A DNA stretch of 11,942 nt, taken from assembly GCA_046765875.1 (NCBI GenBank), contig JBKPSJ010000230.1:1-11942 (forward strand), written 5' to 3'. Both the position numbers and the translations under genes were made by a program. The stretch's first letter is position 1. Every line of letters begins with the position of its first letter. This stretch comes from DASRHY01 sp046765875 (GTDB lineage: Bacteria; Actinomycetota; Actinomycetes; Propionibacteriales; Kribbellaceae). A model generated the notes under the pieces. The model was not told the DNA's origin and searched no databases. It saw only the letters and a program-made list of their open reading frames with translations. Positions 11,645 to 11,942 of this stretch are shown here, piece by piece.

Positions 11645-11942
11645 GCGGCAGGTTGTAGGGCGTCACCACCTGGATGTTCGACGGCAGCGTATGCGGCGCG
11701 CCGGGGAGTGCGTGGTGAGCCTGCAGGATCGCCCGGCAGACGCGGCGTACGTCGTCGGTCAGGTCGTGGTGCAGAACGGCGGACACCCGGCCTGCGCGCA
11801 ACAGCCGCCGGTTGTCGTCGTCGAGGTCGTGCGCGACGAACACGCGGCAGGTCCGGCCCAGCGCGTCGAACGCGTCGGCTGTCGCGAGGTTCCCGCCGCC
11901 GATCGAGTAGACCGCGCACAGGTCCGGGTCGGCCCGCAGCGC
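11631..11942 (-). CDS. C-terminal part of a LacI-type/periplasmic-binding-like sugar sensor (partial, runs off window)
   Basis: The frame is open from the right edge to a TAG at 11631-11633, giving 103 residues. They read ALRADPDLCAVYSIGGGN, then LATADAFDALGRTCRVFVAHD, then DLDDDNRRLLRAGRVSAVLH, and end SNIQVVTPYNLPLRLP. The order (a YxxGGGN turn, a HD step after a beta strand, LLRAGRVSAVLHHD, and a final VVTPYNLP) matches the second lobe of type 1 periplasmic-binding-protein-like domains. These occur in LacI regulators and ABC sugar-binding proteins. The tail without a linker and the cytoplasmic look favour a LacI-type regulator, but the DNA-binding half is not in the window. A GTG at 11843 is an internal codon, not the start. 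Confidence 0.8.
   Translation of the reverse strand, partial: ALRADPDLCAVYSIGGGNLATADAFDALGRTCRVFVAHDLDDDNRRLLRAGRVSAVLHHDLTDDVRRVCRAILQAHHALPGAPHTLPSNIQVVTPYNLPLRLP

Overview
The window is high-GC actinobacterial chromosome. Strong G/C third-position bias, GTG starts and TGATG/ATGA gene overlaps support this. A Tad locus in the actinobacterial layout next to LacI/GntR-controlled sugar genes would fit Nocardioidaceae such as Kribbella, but that placement is an inference. Genes fill almost everything except a repeat region at the left edge.

Region 1 (1-654) has no credible gene. It is built from a roughly 20-bp module. At the far left the module is in near-identical tandem copies; further right it lies inside three roughly 209-bp units. 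In each unit forward copies, a conserved 10-bp spacer (CCGCACTCCC) and inverted copies form a large palindrome. The last unit runs to within a few bases of a start codon. Region 2 (662-1288, +) encodes a left-handed beta-helix protein of the gamma-carbonic anhydrase family in which all three zinc-ligand histidines appear to be replaced.

Region 3 (1275-5744, -) is a compact Tad pilus operon: tadA(cpaF)-tadB-tadC-small pilin-like gene-two tadE-like genes-a tadG-like gene. Junctions overlap by 1 or 4 nt, or are 17 nt apart at the chosen pilin-like start. The ATPase drives an inner-membrane TadB/TadC platform that would assemble the small prepilin-like proteins. No tadZ and no prepilin peptidase gene lie in the window.

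Region 4 (5745-7800): a short divergent intergenic stretch carries a perfect DnaA-box 9-mer. It is followed by a winged-helix/SAM-dependent methyltransferase (+), which converges on a multi-spanning membrane protein gene (-).

Region 5 (6958-10455, -) is a catabolic-type transcription unit: Gfo/Idh/MocA oxidoreductase, hydroxypyruvate-isomerase-like TIM barrel, HutC-type GntR regulator, then possibly the membrane protein. It is divergent from a LacI-type repressor (10625-11644, +). Two copies of the LacI-type operator core TAGAGCGCTCTA lie between them, one near each gene. A second palindrome (TGGACCGGTCCA) and a tiny leader ORF lie in front of the repressor gene. The right edge holds the C-terminal part of another sugar-binding regulator or binding protein (-), running off the window. 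The simplest model is a sugar or polyol oxidation module under layered LacI/GntR control, with its transporter outside the window.
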